A DNA stretch of 40,229 bases from Armatimonadota bacterium. GTDB lineage: Bacteria > Armatimonadota > Armatimonadia > Armatimonadales > Armatimonadaceae. Position 1 is the first letter of the stretch; each line of letters opens with the position of its first letter. The stretch spans positions 1 to 40,229 of the forward strand of contig JACMJB010000166.1 of the NCBI GenBank assembly GCA_014380815.1. Reading direction: 5' to 3'. The position numbers and the translations under genes were made by a program. The notes under the pieces were generated by a model. That model ran no database searches, was not told the origin of the DNA, and saw only the letters and a program-made list of their open reading frames with translations. Shown piece by piece: positions 7,745 through 16,573 of this stretch.

Positions 7745-7784
7745 GTTCGGTAGTTCAATGGTTCAGTGGTTGAGTGGTTCGCGG
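7745..7784 (+). repeat. Five 8-bp degenerate tandem repeats
   Basis: Units GTTCGGTA, GTTCAATG, GTTCAGTG, GTTGAGTG, GTTCGCGG follow one another without gaps between the DUF4870 gene and the next start at 7803. The CAGTGGT core across unit junctions also occurs in the 11-bp repeats at 35349-35392. Confidence 0.7.
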
Positions 7785-7802
7785 AAAACGGAGATTGGAT
7801 CT

Positions 7803-8669
7803 ATGTCGGTGTATGGAAGCGGCAGCAGCGGAGATTCGGCGAGCAGCAGCAGCGGTGCCTACGGCTATGCACCGGTTCCACTGCCGCCCAAAGTGCGCTT
7901 CGAATTGATCGGCGAATCCTGGAATCTGCTGACCAGACAACTGGGTACCTGGCTCGTCGCGGGTCTGGCATTCGTGCTGCCCGTTCTGGTTCTGGTGGGC
8001 ATCTTTTACGCCGTGATGTTCACCCAGATCTTGGCCATCAGTGCGCCGGGCAGAAGCGCACCGGACCCCGCCGAGATGCTTGGTTTCCAGGCGCGGGTCT
8101 ACGGACTAGCCCTGCCCATGGGAATTCTCGTTAGCGCACTGCAGGCGGTGGTCGTGGGTGGGATCGTCCGCATGGTCCTGCGACAGCACCGCGGCGAGAT
8201 GGTGGTTGCTGGGGATGTCCTCAAGATCGGGGATGTCGCGGGGCAGCTTTTAGTAGTCGGGATACTGCAGGGCCTCGCGGTGCAGATCGGAACGATGTTC
8301 TGCTATGTGCCCGGGTTTCTTCTGGGGGGACTGTTGCTGCTGGCAGTTCCCCTCGTGGTGGAGCGGCGGCTGAGTGCGGTAGAGGCGCTGCGCGAAAGCG
8401 CCCGCCTGTTGAAGCCGGACATGGTGAACGCCGCACTCTTCTATTTCGTGATTACGCTGCTCTACGGCTTGGGGGCAATGGTCTGCGGGATCGGGGTAGC
8501 GTTCACGTTTCCGCTTCTGCCGATTGCACTCGCTCTGGTCTACCGGGACTTTTTCCTCGGCGGGACGCCTGCGGGTTATCCAGGGGCGCCTTCCACGGGT
8601 GCCGCGAACCCCTGGACCGCCGGGCAGATGCCGCCTCCGCAGACGCCCCCTTCCTCGCCCGACCGTTAA
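7803..8669 (+). CDS. Polytopic membrane protein of unknown function
   Basis: 288 residues from ATG 7803 (GGAG nine bases upstream). A Ser/Gly-rich N-terminus (1-35) is followed by VRFELIGESWNLLTRQLGTW and about five or six membrane helices, with the motif VPLVVERRLSAVEALRESAR before the last pair. That motif and layout recall the broad group of DUF975, YIP1 and GDPD-membrane-domain proteins, but no specific family can be named. The C-terminus is Pro/Gly-rich (about 255-288). Low-complexity ends at both termini and the DUF4870 gene upstream suggest a small membrane-protein pair. No catalytic motif is visible. Confidence 0.7.
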   Translation: MSVYGSGSSGDSASSSSGAYGYAPVPLPPKVRFELIGESWNLLTRQLGTWLVAGLAFVLPVLVLVGIFYAVMFTQILAISAPGRSAPDPAEMLGFQARVYGLALPMGILVSALQAVVVGGIVRMVLRQHRGEMVVAGDVLKIGDVAGQLLVVGILQGLAVQIGTMFCYVPGFLLGGLLLLAVPLVVERRLSAVEALRESARLLKPDMVNAALFYFVITLLYGLGAMVCGIGVAFTFPLLPIALALVYRDFFLGGTPAGYPGAPSTGAANPWTAGQMPPPQTPPSSPDR

Positions 8670-8698
8670 ACGCCACTCGCGCGAAGAAGCGCAGGCGA

Positions 8699-8704
8699 TA
8701 CAAT
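8699..8704 (+). promoter_or_regulatory. -10-like box six bases upstream of the NlpC/P60 start
   Basis: TACAAT ends six bases before the ATG at 8711, so transcription from it would begin at or next to the start codon, giving a leaderless message. There is no convincing -35 and no TG extension, so confidence is limited. Confidence 0.35.
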
Positions 8705-8710
8705 AACGTC

Positions 8711-9601
8711 ATGACACTCTCCGCCCCGTCCGACCAGACGCCGCGACGCCTGGTGACGCACAACGTCGTGCATCTTCACTTGAAGCCGACCCGCAGTGCC
8801 GAAATGGTCTCGCAAACCCTGATCGGGCACAGCGTCACCGTGTTGGAGGAGCAGGAGGGCTGGGCACGTGTCCAGACCGACGACACATATCGTGGCTGGG
8901 CTGAAACGCGGTGGCTGTCGCCAGACCTCGGTGTGGCGGGACTGATCTCCGTGATCACCCCGTTCCTGGAAGTGCGCACGAAGCCGCAGGAAGACGCCCC
9001 TCTGGTCTCGCGGCTCTCCATCGGCTCGCGCATCGTGCCGGTGCAGCGGCTGGGGGAGGGTGACGGCTGGGATGGCTGGGCGACCGTCCACCTGCCCTCG
9101 GATCTTGCCGCGACCTACTACGCGCTTGCCGCCTCCTTTCCTCGCGAGATGCAGCACCGGGACTCGTTCCATCTGGGCACAAGGGCGGCGGAATGGGCGA
9201 CAAGCTTTTTGGGCACTCCATATCTCTGGGGCGGGTCGTCGTCGTTTGGGCTGGACTGCTCCGGCTTCGTGCAGCTTTGCTACCGTCTGGCAGGGATCAC
9301 GCTGCGGCGCGATGCGGACATTCAGCGCGAGGATCCCCGCTTCGAGCCAGTCGCCTTCGATTCGCTTCTGCCAGGCGATCTTGTCTTCTTCGGGAAGCCG
9401 GACCGTATCACCCATGTCGGTATGCACTCTGCGGGCAGGACCGGCGATGCCGGGACCTTTGTTCATTCCGCAGGGGGGGCTGGGGTGATCGTCAGCCCCT
9501 GGGGTGATCCGATGTATTCCCCCGGTTACGTGGATGCTCGCCGCCTTATTCCGGCCCGCGCATCGGAACCGGTCACGCGCCATGAGGCAGAGGACCGTTA
9601 G
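8711..9601 (+). CDS. NlpC/P60 (C40) peptidase with tandem SH3-like domains
   Basis: 296 residues. Two bacterial SH3-like modules (about 14-70, ending GWAETRWLS, and 78-130) precede an NlpC/P60 domain (about 155-280). The catalytic set is visible: Cys183 in GLDCSGFVQLCYRLAG, His235 in ITHVGMHS and His252 in FVHSAGG; LLPGDLVFFG is the usual family strand. Such enzymes cut gamma-D-glutamyl-diamino acid bonds in peptidoglycan peptides; the two-SH3 architecture resembles YkfC-type enzymes. There is no signal peptide from this start and no alternative upstream start codon was noticed, so either the enzyme is cytoplasmic (cell-wall recycling) or export uses another route. It heads a tight plus-strand group with YgfZ-like, anchored and deacetylase genes. 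Confidence 0.9.
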   Translation: MTLSAPSDQTPRRLVTHNVVHLHLKPTRSAEMVSQTLIGHSVTVLEEQEGWARVQTDDTYRGWAETRWLSPDLGVAGLISVITPFLEVRTKPQEDAPLVSRLSIGSRIVPVQRLGEGDGWDGWATVHLPSDLAATYYALAASFPREMQHRDSFHLGTRAAEWATSFLGTPYLWGGSSSFGLDCSGFVQLCYRLAGITLRRDADIQREDPRFEPVAFDSLLPGDLVFFGKPDRITHVGMHSAGRTGDAGTFVHSAGGAGVIVSPWGDPMYSPGYVDARRLIPARASEPVTRHEAEDR

Positions 9602-9613
9602 GAGATCCCCACC

Positions 9614-10663
9614 ATGAGTAGCACCGGTTTGCTTTCCGTGCCGCCGCTGTTTTATGTGGACCGCTCTGACCGGGGCCGCCTTCGCCTGACCGGTCGCGAC
9701 CGGCAGTCGTTTTTGCAGGGGATGGTCACCAACGATGTCGCGCGCCTGACGCCCGGAGAGGGCTGCTACGCGTTGCTGCTGGATGCCACCGGGCACGTTC
9801 TGGCGGATCTGCGGGTGCTCTGCCTGGACAATGCGCTGCTGCTGGACACCGAGCCGGGCATGGCATCGTTCGTCGCCGAGACACTGGAACGCTATCTCAT
9901 TATGGAGAAGTGCCGCATCACCGACATCAGCGACGAGACGATTCAGATACTTGTCGGTGGGTTCCGGGCGGTCAGCACCCTCGAAGCGCTCGCCGTGCCG
10001 GGGATCGCCGATTGGGCAGAAGGCGCGAACGGCGGCCTGGCCGCAGGCCACTCGGAGGCTTTTCCGGCGCGGGTCGCCGCCACCCGCCTTGCCTCGGTGC
10101 CGACGTTCGATGTCTACCTCGATTGCAGCGACCGGGAATCGCTGGTAGGCGCTCTCGCCGCGGCGAACGCCTCCATTTTGTCCGAAAGCCTGCTGGAGAG
10201 TCTGCGGATCGAGGCGGGCATTCCGCGCTTCGGGTTTGATATGGATAGCCGGGTCCTCGCCCCGGAAACCGGCCAGCGGAACCGGGCAATTAACTACCGG
10301 AAGGGCTGCTATATCGGTCAGGAGATCGTCGCCCGCATTGATTCACGGGGTCACACCAATCGCGCTCTGACAGGGTTTGTGCTGATGCCAGATGCCGTTT
10401 TGCCCTCCGCCGAGGTGCCCGTGGAGGCCGAAGGCCGCGAGGTCGGACGCATCACCTCGGCGGCTTTCTCGCCGACGCTTGGCACCCCGATCGCGCTTGG
10501 CTATCTGCGCCACGAGTTCCTGACTCCCGGAACAGCAGTCACCATCGCAGGGAGTGCGGCAACAGTCGCGGCTCTGCCCTTTGTCGCCACCACGGGGGAT
10601 GGAGCCGATGGGGATGGGTCCCCCGGGGCACCGGAAACGGCGGAAACGGCGGTCGCGGCTTGA
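9614..10663 (+). CDS. ygfZ: YgfZ/GcvT-family folate-binding protein
   Basis: 349 residues, AGGAG ribosome site nine bases upstream of the ATG. The diagnostic motif KGCYIGQEIVARIDSRGHTN lies at about 230-249, with the early LTGRDRQSFLQGMVTNDV typical of the GcvT fold. YgfZ binds tetrahydrofolate and supports assembly or repair of certain iron-sulfur enzymes, the Cys of KGC being its key residue. The last 25 residues are a Gly/Thr/Glu/Ala-rich tail not expected in the family. The stop overlaps the TTG start of the next gene (TTGA). Its place between a wall peptidase and an anchored protein gives no direct functional hint. Confidence 0.92.
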   Translation: MSSTGLLSVPPLFYVDRSDRGRLRLTGRDRQSFLQGMVTNDVARLTPGEGCYALLLDATGHVLADLRVLCLDNALLLDTEPGMASFVAETLERYLIMEKCRITDISDETIQILVGGFRAVSTLEALAVPGIADWAEGANGGLAAGHSEAFPARVAATRLASVPTFDVYLDCSDRESLVGALAAANASILSESLLESLRIEAGIPRFGFDMDSRVLAPETGQRNRAINYRKGCYIGQEIVARIDSRGHTNRALTGFVLMPDAVLPSAEVPVEAEGREVGRITSAAFSPTLGTPIALGYLRHEFLTPGTAVTIAGSAATVAALPFVATTGDGADGDGSPGAPETAETAVAA

Positions 10664-11175
10664 ACATCCGGGTCTTTGCCTGGATCGTGGGCGCTCTGGT
10701 CGTCACTATGCTGGGCTTCGGCATCTGGAAGCTAGCGAATCAGTGGGACTACGAGCGCATCGGGCAGTTCGACACACGCCGCAACAACATTACCGGCATG
10801 GTCGAGATCAAGGATGATGCGGGGCGATGGACCCCCTCGTTCAAGAACGACCGCTACGCGCCGGGTATCCCGGAGACGGACCTCAAGGGGATCCGTCTGA
10901 CGGATGGGGCCTGGGGAGCGGACGGTATCCTGACAGGCCGCGCCCGAAATCCCTCACCCAACAAAGCGGTCGTGGGCCGGGTCGGGTTCCTGGTCCGTAT
11001 CTACTACCCGGACGGACGCCGACTCAAGGACCGGACCCTTCGCGCGACCGTCAATTGGCCGGCCCAGTCGTCCACGGTCTTCATCATGGATACTAACCTG
11101 CCGACACCCGCCTCGAACCAGAAATGGACGCTGGATATGGTCACGGCTTACGACGCCGACGGTGGCTCGTCGTAA
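10660..11175 (+). CDS. Small membrane-anchored protein of unknown function
   Basis: 171 residues, TTG start overlapping the ygfZ stop by four bases. One N-terminal membrane helix (about 5-23: VFAWIVGALVVTMLGFGIW) and a soluble domain likely outside the cytoplasm. The domain has beta-strand character, with NPSPNKAVVGRVGFLVRIYY, a charged turn, then STVFIMDTNLPTP; this resembles FxLYD-type or other small Ig-like extracytoplasmic domains but is not a firm match. Co-translated with its neighbours by position. Confidence 0.7.
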   Translation: MNIRVFAWIVGALVVTMLGFGIWKLANQWDYERIGQFDTRRNNITGMVEIKDDAGRWTPSFKNDRYAPGIPETDLKGIRLTDGAWGADGILTGRARNPSPNKAVVGRVGFLVRIYYPDGRRLKDRTLRATVNWPAQSSTVFIMDTNLPTPASNQKWTLDMVTAYDADGGSS

Positions 11176-11193
11176 GGCAGCAAGGCAGCCACG

Positions 11194-11946
11194 ATGCTTC
11201 TCTCTCCCCCTCTGCCGTCGGTCGCCCCCGCCGCCCGCGCGCACGGACGCCGCCATGGCGTGACCCTGCTTGTCTGGCATGACATTGTTCCCTCGGACAA
11301 GCTGGTCTGGTTCGATACCACGGTTCGCGAATTCGATGCTCAGCTTGCGCGTCTCGCCCGCGCGGGCGCGGTGCCGATCTCCCTGGAGGCGCTGTATCGC
11401 TACCTGGCAGTCGGTTCGCCCCTTCCCCCACCCGGAGCGGTCGTACTGTGCTTCGACGATAATACGCAGGGCATTTACGACCATGCCTTTCCGAAGCTTG
11501 CCCGGCACGGATGGTCCTTCGCGGTTTCGGCCCATACCCGATACGTCGGCGTCAAAACGGGTAAAGCCCACTGCGGCTGGGACGAGCTGCGGACGATGGC
11601 GCGGGGCGGAGCGCAGATCGTCAGCCAGACCCATACCCACCCGCCGGACCTGCGCCTCCTCGGTGATGCTGCCCTGGCCCGCGAGATGACTGTTTCCCGC
11701 CAGATAATGACGCGGGAAATGGGCGCCCCCCCGCAGTTCCTTACCTACCCATCGGGGAAGTGGGATCGGCGGGTCGCCCTTGCCGGTGCATCGGCGGGGT
11801 ACCGACTTGGCCTGACCGAAGATCCGGGGATGGCGGAAGCGTCGCCGCACCAGATGGGCCTGCACCGGTACTCCACGCACAAACGCTTTGGGGAAGCGGC
11901 AGAAGCGGTATCCCGCTCCTCTCGCGGTCAGGCAGGGAGGACGTGA
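11194..11946 (+). CDS. Polysaccharide deacetylase family protein (altered metal motifs)
   Basis: 250 residues. A carbohydrate esterase 4-like NodB fold is seen: LLVWHDIVPSDKLVWFDT, AVVLCFDDNTQGIYDHAFP (about 82-100), IVSQTHTHPPDLRLLG (about 142-157) and FLTYPSGKWDRRV. Two motifs deviate: the usual FDDG is FDDN, and the HTxxH metal motif reads QTHTH, with Gln where the first His is expected, although an extra His sits inside. It may be active with a changed metal site or be a non-catalytic relative. No clear signal peptide. Last gene of the plus-strand group, converging on the FAD enzyme gene with 12 bases between stops, too short for a normal terminator. Confidence 0.8.
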   Translation: MLLSPPLPSVAPAARAHGRRHGVTLLVWHDIVPSDKLVWFDTTVREFDAQLARLARAGAVPISLEALYRYLAVGSPLPPPGAVVLCFDDNTQGIYDHAFPKLARHGWSFAVSAHTRYVGVKTGKAHCGWDELRTMARGGAQIVSQTHTHPPDLRLLGDAALAREMTVSRQIMTREMGAPPQFLTYPSGKWDRRVALAGASAGYRLGLTEDPGMAEASPHQMGLHRYSTHKRFGEAAEAVSRSSRGQAGRT

Positions 11947-11958
11947 GACAGTCAGCCC

Positions 11959-13236
11959 TCAGTCTGCGGATGCGAGAATCGCCGCCGCGCATTTTTCACC
12001 GCTGCGCATCGCGGCATTCAAGCTGCTGGCAGCGGTGAACTCTCCGGCAAGATACAGACCCGGCATCGTGGTCCGGTTCCCTGGGAGTGTCGGATAGATA
12101 CCGGGCGGCTGGGCAAACTGCCCGTACGGGATCCGGTAGAGCGCAAGGGGACGGTAGGTCTGCAGCGCGGAGAGCGCCTGACGGTCCCCGGCGAACATTC
12201 GCCGAAGATCCGACCGGGCGCGATCAAACAGCGTGGTATTGTCGCCATCCGGGACACCCAGAACGGACGCGGACAGCAGGTGCCGCCCGGCGGGAGCAAG
12301 GGTCGGGGCGACATTCGTGAGCTGGGCGGCGTTATTCACGAAGGCGTCCTGATTGGCGTGGAGTGCGACCTTGCGGCCTGCGAATACGGGCGCGTCTCCT
12401 GCGAAAAACAGACAGAGCGTTCCGACCTGACCGATAGGCACCGACTGCCCCGTCAAGCGTCCTGCCTCCGGCGCGGCGGTCGCCACCACCACGGCATCCG
12501 CGATCTTCGCTTCGACCCCACCGATCAGGACCCCGGTTACACGGCCTGCTCCATCACGCTTCAGCGCGGTGACCGGGTGGTTCAGATAGATGCTGCCCGC
12601 CGCCATCAGCTCCTCGCCAAGCTGCTCGGAGATCTGCCCGATACCCCGCGCCGGAACGACGGTTTCCCCCTCGGACAGCATCTTCCAGTCGAACTGAAAA
12701 GCCTTGGCACTGGTCTGCAGGCGGCTGTCCAGAAAGACACCTCCGAAGAACGGGCGGATAAAGTTGTCCAGATACCGTTCCGAAAAGCCCTTTCGACGCA
12801 GAAACGCCTCGGTGGTCTCATCACGGCCTGCCATGATCGCCTCCACCGATGTTCCGATCAGTTCGCGGGTCAGGATCGCGGTGCGGAGTTTGTCCACCAG
12901 CGGCACGATGTCCGTCAGCACGGCGGGGAAGAACGCGCCGGGGTCGCGCAGTGGATCGGAAAGGATCGCTCGTCGCGCGGCCTGCGCGATCAATGCGCCC
13001 GGCTCGAAACTTCTCAGGTCCAGGCGCGGGTAGTCGAGCTGTCGCTTTGCCGCCGGGTAGGCCGTGAACAGCACCTGGAATCCCCGATCCAGCGTGAAGC
13101 CGTCCACGACATCGGAGCGCACCCGCCCACCGACCGCGTCCGATGCCTCGAAAATGGCCACCTCATGGCCCGCCCGCAGCAGCGTCCGCCCGCAGACCAG
13201 GCCCGCCACGCCCGCCCCGACGATCAGGATCTTCAA
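11959..13236 (-). CDS. FAD-dependent amine oxidase/phytoene desaturase-like oxidoreductase
   Basis: 425 residues. Starts with a dinucleotide-binding fold: KILIVGAGVAGLVCGRTLL (GxGxxG at 7-12), Glu30 and EASDAVGGRVRSD, the typical FAD start of the protoporphyrinogen oxidase, carotenoid desaturase and monoamine oxidase superfamily. The C-terminal FAD motif is MPGLYLAGEFTAASSLNAAMRSGEKCAA. DGFTLDRGFQVL in the early part matches NAD(P)/FAD-dependent desaturase-like proteins of unknown substrate. Its ATG overlaps the stop of the upstream membrane protein (ATGA), so both are probably one transcript. A specific substrate cannot be read from sequence. Confidence 0.88.
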   Translation of the reverse strand: MKILIVGAGVAGLVCGRTLLRAGHEVAIFEASDAVGGRVRSDVVDGFTLDRGFQVLFTAYPAAKRQLDYPRLDLRSFEPGALIAQAARRAILSDPLRDPGAFFPAVLTDIVPLVDKLRTAILTRELIGTSVEAIMAGRDETTEAFLRRKGFSERYLDNFIRPFFGGVFLDSRLQTSAKAFQFDWKMLSEGETVVPARGIGQISEQLGEELMAAGSIYLNHPVTALKRDGAGRVTGVLIGGVEAKIADAVVVATAAPEAGRLTGQSVPIGQVGTLCLFFAGDAPVFAGRKVALHANQDAFVNNAAQLTNVAPTLAPAGRHLLSASVLGVPDGDNTTLFDRARSDLRRMFAGDRQALSALQTYRPLALYRIPYGQFAQPPGIYPTLPGNRTTMPGLYLAGEFTAASSLNAAMRSGEKCAAAILASAD

Positions 13237-13835
13237 CGCCGACGCCTATCCCACCACTCATACATCACTGCCCCCAGGGAGCTGACCGTCATCACGAACG
13301 CGGTCCCCGCAAAGCCATCAATCTGCGTCGTCAGCCATTCGCGGGTATCCTGGCCGTGCAGCACGATGCCCGTCACCCACAGCCCCGCTGTGAGTCCGCA
13401 GGCCCCGATCACAAACGGCAGTCGGCTGCTGACAAAACCACGCGGCAGCGGTTTTGCCTCCACCGAGATCGCGGGGTGGTCCCGCATTTCCTCGGCGCGG
13501 ACCTGGGGGGCAGGCGCCCCCGTCATCAGAAGCGCGGCCTCGCTCGCCTTTTCGAAATGCCCGAAGCGTTTTGCCTGATCGCTGATCTCCCGCAACGCTC
13601 TCAGACGAGACTTGCCGTCCCCCATCATCGCCGCGGCACGAAGCGCTTCCTCGTACAGTCCGCGTGAAAGGGCATCGCGCACCAGCGACAGGAACGTGCT
13701 GTCCCGCATGGTGCCGCTTCCGATCTGGCGCGTATTTTCCAGCGCGGTTTCATAGACCCCGTGCTGGATCGCGTCCCTCGCGACCGAGGCGAGCGCTGCG
13801 TCCCGTTCTTTGGAGATGATTGCAAGTTGCGGCAA
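13233..13835 (-). CDS. Helical-repeat protein with C-terminal membrane helices, unknown function
   Basis: 200 residues, TTG start with AAGG eleven bases upstream. The N-terminal 110 residues are alpha-helical with repeated patterns such as ALASVARDAIQHGVYETALE and LVRDALSRGLYEEALRAAAM, about 35 residues apart, resembling TPR or similar solenoid repeats. Two hydrophobic helices follow (about 137-158 and 173-192), and the C-terminus is basic (WWDRRRR). The stop overlaps the start of the FAD enzyme gene by four bases. A role in recruiting or assembling its partner at the membrane is a guess from topology and coupling. Confidence 0.7.
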   Translation of the reverse strand: MPQLAIISKERDAALASVARDAIQHGVYETALENTRQIGSGTMRDSTFLSLVRDALSRGLYEEALRAAAMMGDGKSRLRALREISDQAKRFGHFEKASEAALLMTGAPAPQVRAEEMRDHPAISVEAKPLPRGFVSSRLPFVIGACGLTAGLWVTGIVLHGQDTREWLTTQIDGFAGTAFVMTVSSLGAVMYEWWDRRRR

Positions 13836-13951
13836 GGCGCGGTCATCCTTTCTGGCGAGGGGTCGTCCGATTCACAGGGCGGGCAGCCGTGCTCCCCAGC
13901 CTCTATTATGCGGCAGGTTTGCCGGTTTGCGGATTCCTGCCCGCCATCCCA

Positions 13952-16513
13952 CTACGAAACGGTGAACGTCGAACCGTTTTGTCCCTTCGTGACCTCGATA
14001 CGCGTCTGGAAGCTTTCTTTCAGTTCATCAATGTGCGTGATGACCAGTATCAGGGCGAAGTCCTCGGAGATCGTCTGGATGGCATCCACGATGGCCTCTC
14101 GACCGCGTGGATCCTGGGTTCCGAAGCCCTCGTCAAGGATCAGAGTCTGCAGCGGGGCACCCGCCCGCCGGGCCAGCAGCTTGCTCAGCGCGACCCGAAG
14201 GGCAAAGTTGATGCGGAACGCCTCGCCGCCACTGTACATCTCATAAGGGCGTGTGCCAAGGTCGTCGCTAATCACAATGTCCAGCGTTTCGATGGGTCCG
14301 GAGGCGGTCTTGCTTTTCGCCTCGCGCTGCGTGACCAGGCGGATATGCATGGCGCCGTCGGTCATCTTTGCCAGGAGGCTATTGGCCTGTTCCTCGATCT
14401 CCGGCAATGCGTTCTCGATGATGAGCGCCTGGACCCCCTTCTTGCCGAATGCCCCGACCAGCTCTTTGTACTGGTCCTTTTCTTTGGCGGCGGCGAGGCG
14501 CGCTTCCAGCCAGCGGATGCGCTCCTCCTTCAGACGGACGCAGTTCTCCAGTTTGCCCGCGAACTGTCCCGCCTGACGCTCAGCCTCCCGCGCCGCTGCC
14601 TGAGCCTGGGAAAGCTGGGTCGAGACCGTGACCTGATCGCCCCTCAGGGCAGGCAGCGCGGCGGTGCGGGCACGGATGTCCGCGATCTGCCGTTGTGCCT
14701 TTTCCATCTGGCCCTCGCGCTTTGCCACCAGAGTATGAAGCTCGGTCACGCGCAGGGGTTCAGTCTCCAGCAGTTCGGCGGCCTGCTGCAAAAGCAACAG
14801 GTTTTTCTCGGTCTCGCGCAGCGTCTCCTGCTCGGAGCGAGCATCCGTCAACTGCTGCGCTACTCGCTCCAGCTTCTCGAGTCGGGCAGAGACCTGGACA
14901 AGACGCTCCTGCGGAGCGTGGGCAAAATCCCGTTCGGAAAGCTGACGCGCAAACCGGTCCAGACGGCGTTTCAGGTCGGGCAGCATCTTCGTGCGCTCGA
15001 TCAGACGAAGCTGTTCCTGCGATGCCTGCGCTTTTTGCGCTTCCAGCCGCGCGATGGCCCGCAGATCGCCCTGCGACTTTTCGGCATCGGCGCGGAACTG
15101 GTCCGATAATCGCTTGGCGTCGCGCCCCCCGGCGGTGATCTTGTCCTGAAGCGCGTCAAGGCGCTCGTGCTCCGTCTGAGCCTCCGCGATCGCGCGGGCG
15201 CGTTCGGCGGGCGGCAGTGGCTGACCACAGTAATCGCAAAGGGAGGCATCCGATTCTGCAAGGGCGTTCTGCCGCTTCAAAACGGCCTCGGCCTGGGCCT
15301 TCAGCGCACCGTACTCGGCCTTCAGGGCGACCACGCGCTCGTCAGCCGCACTCCGCTTCTCCTCCGCATCGGTGCGCCGCGCTTCCGCATTCCCGATCTC
15401 GGCGACCTGCTTCTCGATGCGGATTACCTCAGCATCGTAGCGGCCCAGTTCCTTCGCCTCACCCTCCAGCGTCTCTACGTCGCACTGAAGCCGGTATCGT
15501 TCCCGGTCCAGACGAACCTGTTCTTCGCGGATCTCGGTCTCCAGGCCGCGCGCCTCGCGCTCCAGGGCGACCGCCTCCTCGTACTGCGGCGTCAGTTCCT
15601 TGATCCTGCCACCAAGCGACACGAACCGGCTGTGCGCCGCCTCGATCTCCGCCCGGCGGTCGGTCATCAGAGTGGCGACCGCGATCCGCTTTTCCAGTTC
15701 GATGATGCTGCGCCGGTTCCGTTCCATCTCATCGAGGACTTCGCGGATGCGCTCCTCCAGGTCGGCGGCCTTCTGCTCATCGGACTCCATGCGCTCGATC
15801 TGCGCCAGAAACTTTTCATACTGCGCGCGCAGGTTCTCCGTTTCCGCGTGGATCTCGGTCAGTTTCTTCTGGGCAGCCTCCAGGGCGAGATAGTATCGGT
15901 CTTCGTTTTCGAGTTCCGCCTCGATCGTGCGAAGCGTCCGCTCCGCATCGAGTTCACGGTCCTCCGCCTCCTTGCGCTTCTCCTTGGCAAGCTCTTCGAG
16001 GCGTTCATAGCGTGACAGGTCCAGGATATCGGCGAGGACCTTCTTGCGATCGGTAACCGTCGCGCGGGCAAACTCGTCCGCGCGGCCCTGAGCAAGATAC
16101 CCCGATGCGAGAAAGGTCCGGTAGTCCATCCGCAGTAGATGCTCGATCTTGCTCTTGGTCTCGCGGGCGTTGGTGCCGGACAGGGAGCGCAGCGAACCGT
16201 CCTCCTGCCAGATTTGTAGCTCCCAGACCGCGCCACCACGCTTGCCGCGTTGACGCTTGACCCGGTATTTGTCCCCGCCGACAATGAAGTCGAGCAGAAC
16301 CGCGCAGTCATCGGCCCCCAGGCGCACGATGTCGTCTTCCGACGATGCCCGTGTCTCCCCAAACAGCGCCCAGGTCATCGCATCGAGCAGCGCGGTCTTT
16401 CCGTTGCCATTATCGCCGGAAAGACAGGCCAGGCGGACACCCGCAAGCTCCAGGGGCGGGACACCGGTCCCGTAGCTCATGAAGTTTTTAAGCTGGAGGC
16501 GAACGGGGATCAT
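13952..16513 (-). CDS. sbcC: SbcC/Rad50-type SMC ATPase
   Basis: 853 residues. Walker A GDNGNGKT at 33-40, Q-loop region near YLAQGRADEF, two long coiled coils flanking a zinc-hook CDYC at 426-429, ABC signature YSGGEAFRINFAL about 760-772 and Walker B LQTLILDEGFG about 788-798, then the D-loop and THIDEL. This is the complete Rad50/SbcC architecture; with SbcD it processes hairpins and blocked DNA ends. Ribosome site AGAGGGG lies about nine bases before the ATG. It follows sbcD by 60 bases on the same strand, the usual sbcDC order. Some relatives are annotated only as AAA family ATPase, but the hook and partner gene support SbcC. Confidence 0.95.
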   Translation of the reverse strand: MIPVRLQLKNFMSYGTGVPPLELAGVRLACLSGDNGNGKTALLDAMTWALFGETRASSEDDIVRLGADDCAVLLDFIVGGDKYRVKRQRGKRGGAVWELQIWQEDGSLRSLSGTNARETKSKIEHLLRMDYRTFLASGYLAQGRADEFARATVTDRKKVLADILDLSRYERLEELAKEKRKEAEDRELDAERTLRTIEAELENEDRYYLALEAAQKKLTEIHAETENLRAQYEKFLAQIERMESDEQKAADLEERIREVLDEMERNRRSIIELEKRIAVATLMTDRRAEIEAAHSRFVSLGGRIKELTPQYEEAVALEREARGLETEIREEQVRLDRERYRLQCDVETLEGEAKELGRYDAEVIRIEKQVAEIGNAEARRTDAEEKRSAADERVVALKAEYGALKAQAEAVLKRQNALAESDASLCDYCGQPLPPAERARAIAEAQTEHERLDALQDKITAGGRDAKRLSDQFRADAEKSQGDLRAIARLEAQKAQASQEQLRLIERTKMLPDLKRRLDRFARQLSERDFAHAPQERLVQVSARLEKLERVAQQLTDARSEQETLRETEKNLLLLQQAAELLETEPLRVTELHTLVAKREGQMEKAQRQIADIRARTAALPALRGDQVTVSTQLSQAQAAAREAERQAGQFAGKLENCVRLKEERIRWLEARLAAAKEKDQYKELVGAFGKKGVQALIIENALPEIEEQANSLLAKMTDGAMHIRLVTQREAKSKTASGPIETLDIVISDDLGTRPYEMYSGGEAFRINFALRVALSKLLARRAGAPLQTLILDEGFGTQDPRGREAIVDAIQTISEDFALILVITHIDELKESFQTRIEVTKGQNGSTFTVS

Positions 16514-16573
16514 CGGTTCAACCCCTCTGCCCTTGGTGGCGGTTGGAGCACTCCTCCGACGGGTGAATATGGC

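Noticed and set aside
8666-10051. 461-residue minus-strand open frame over the NlpC/P60 and ygfZ genes
   Set aside because: It is antisense to intact catalytic motifs of both genes; no start signal or domain.
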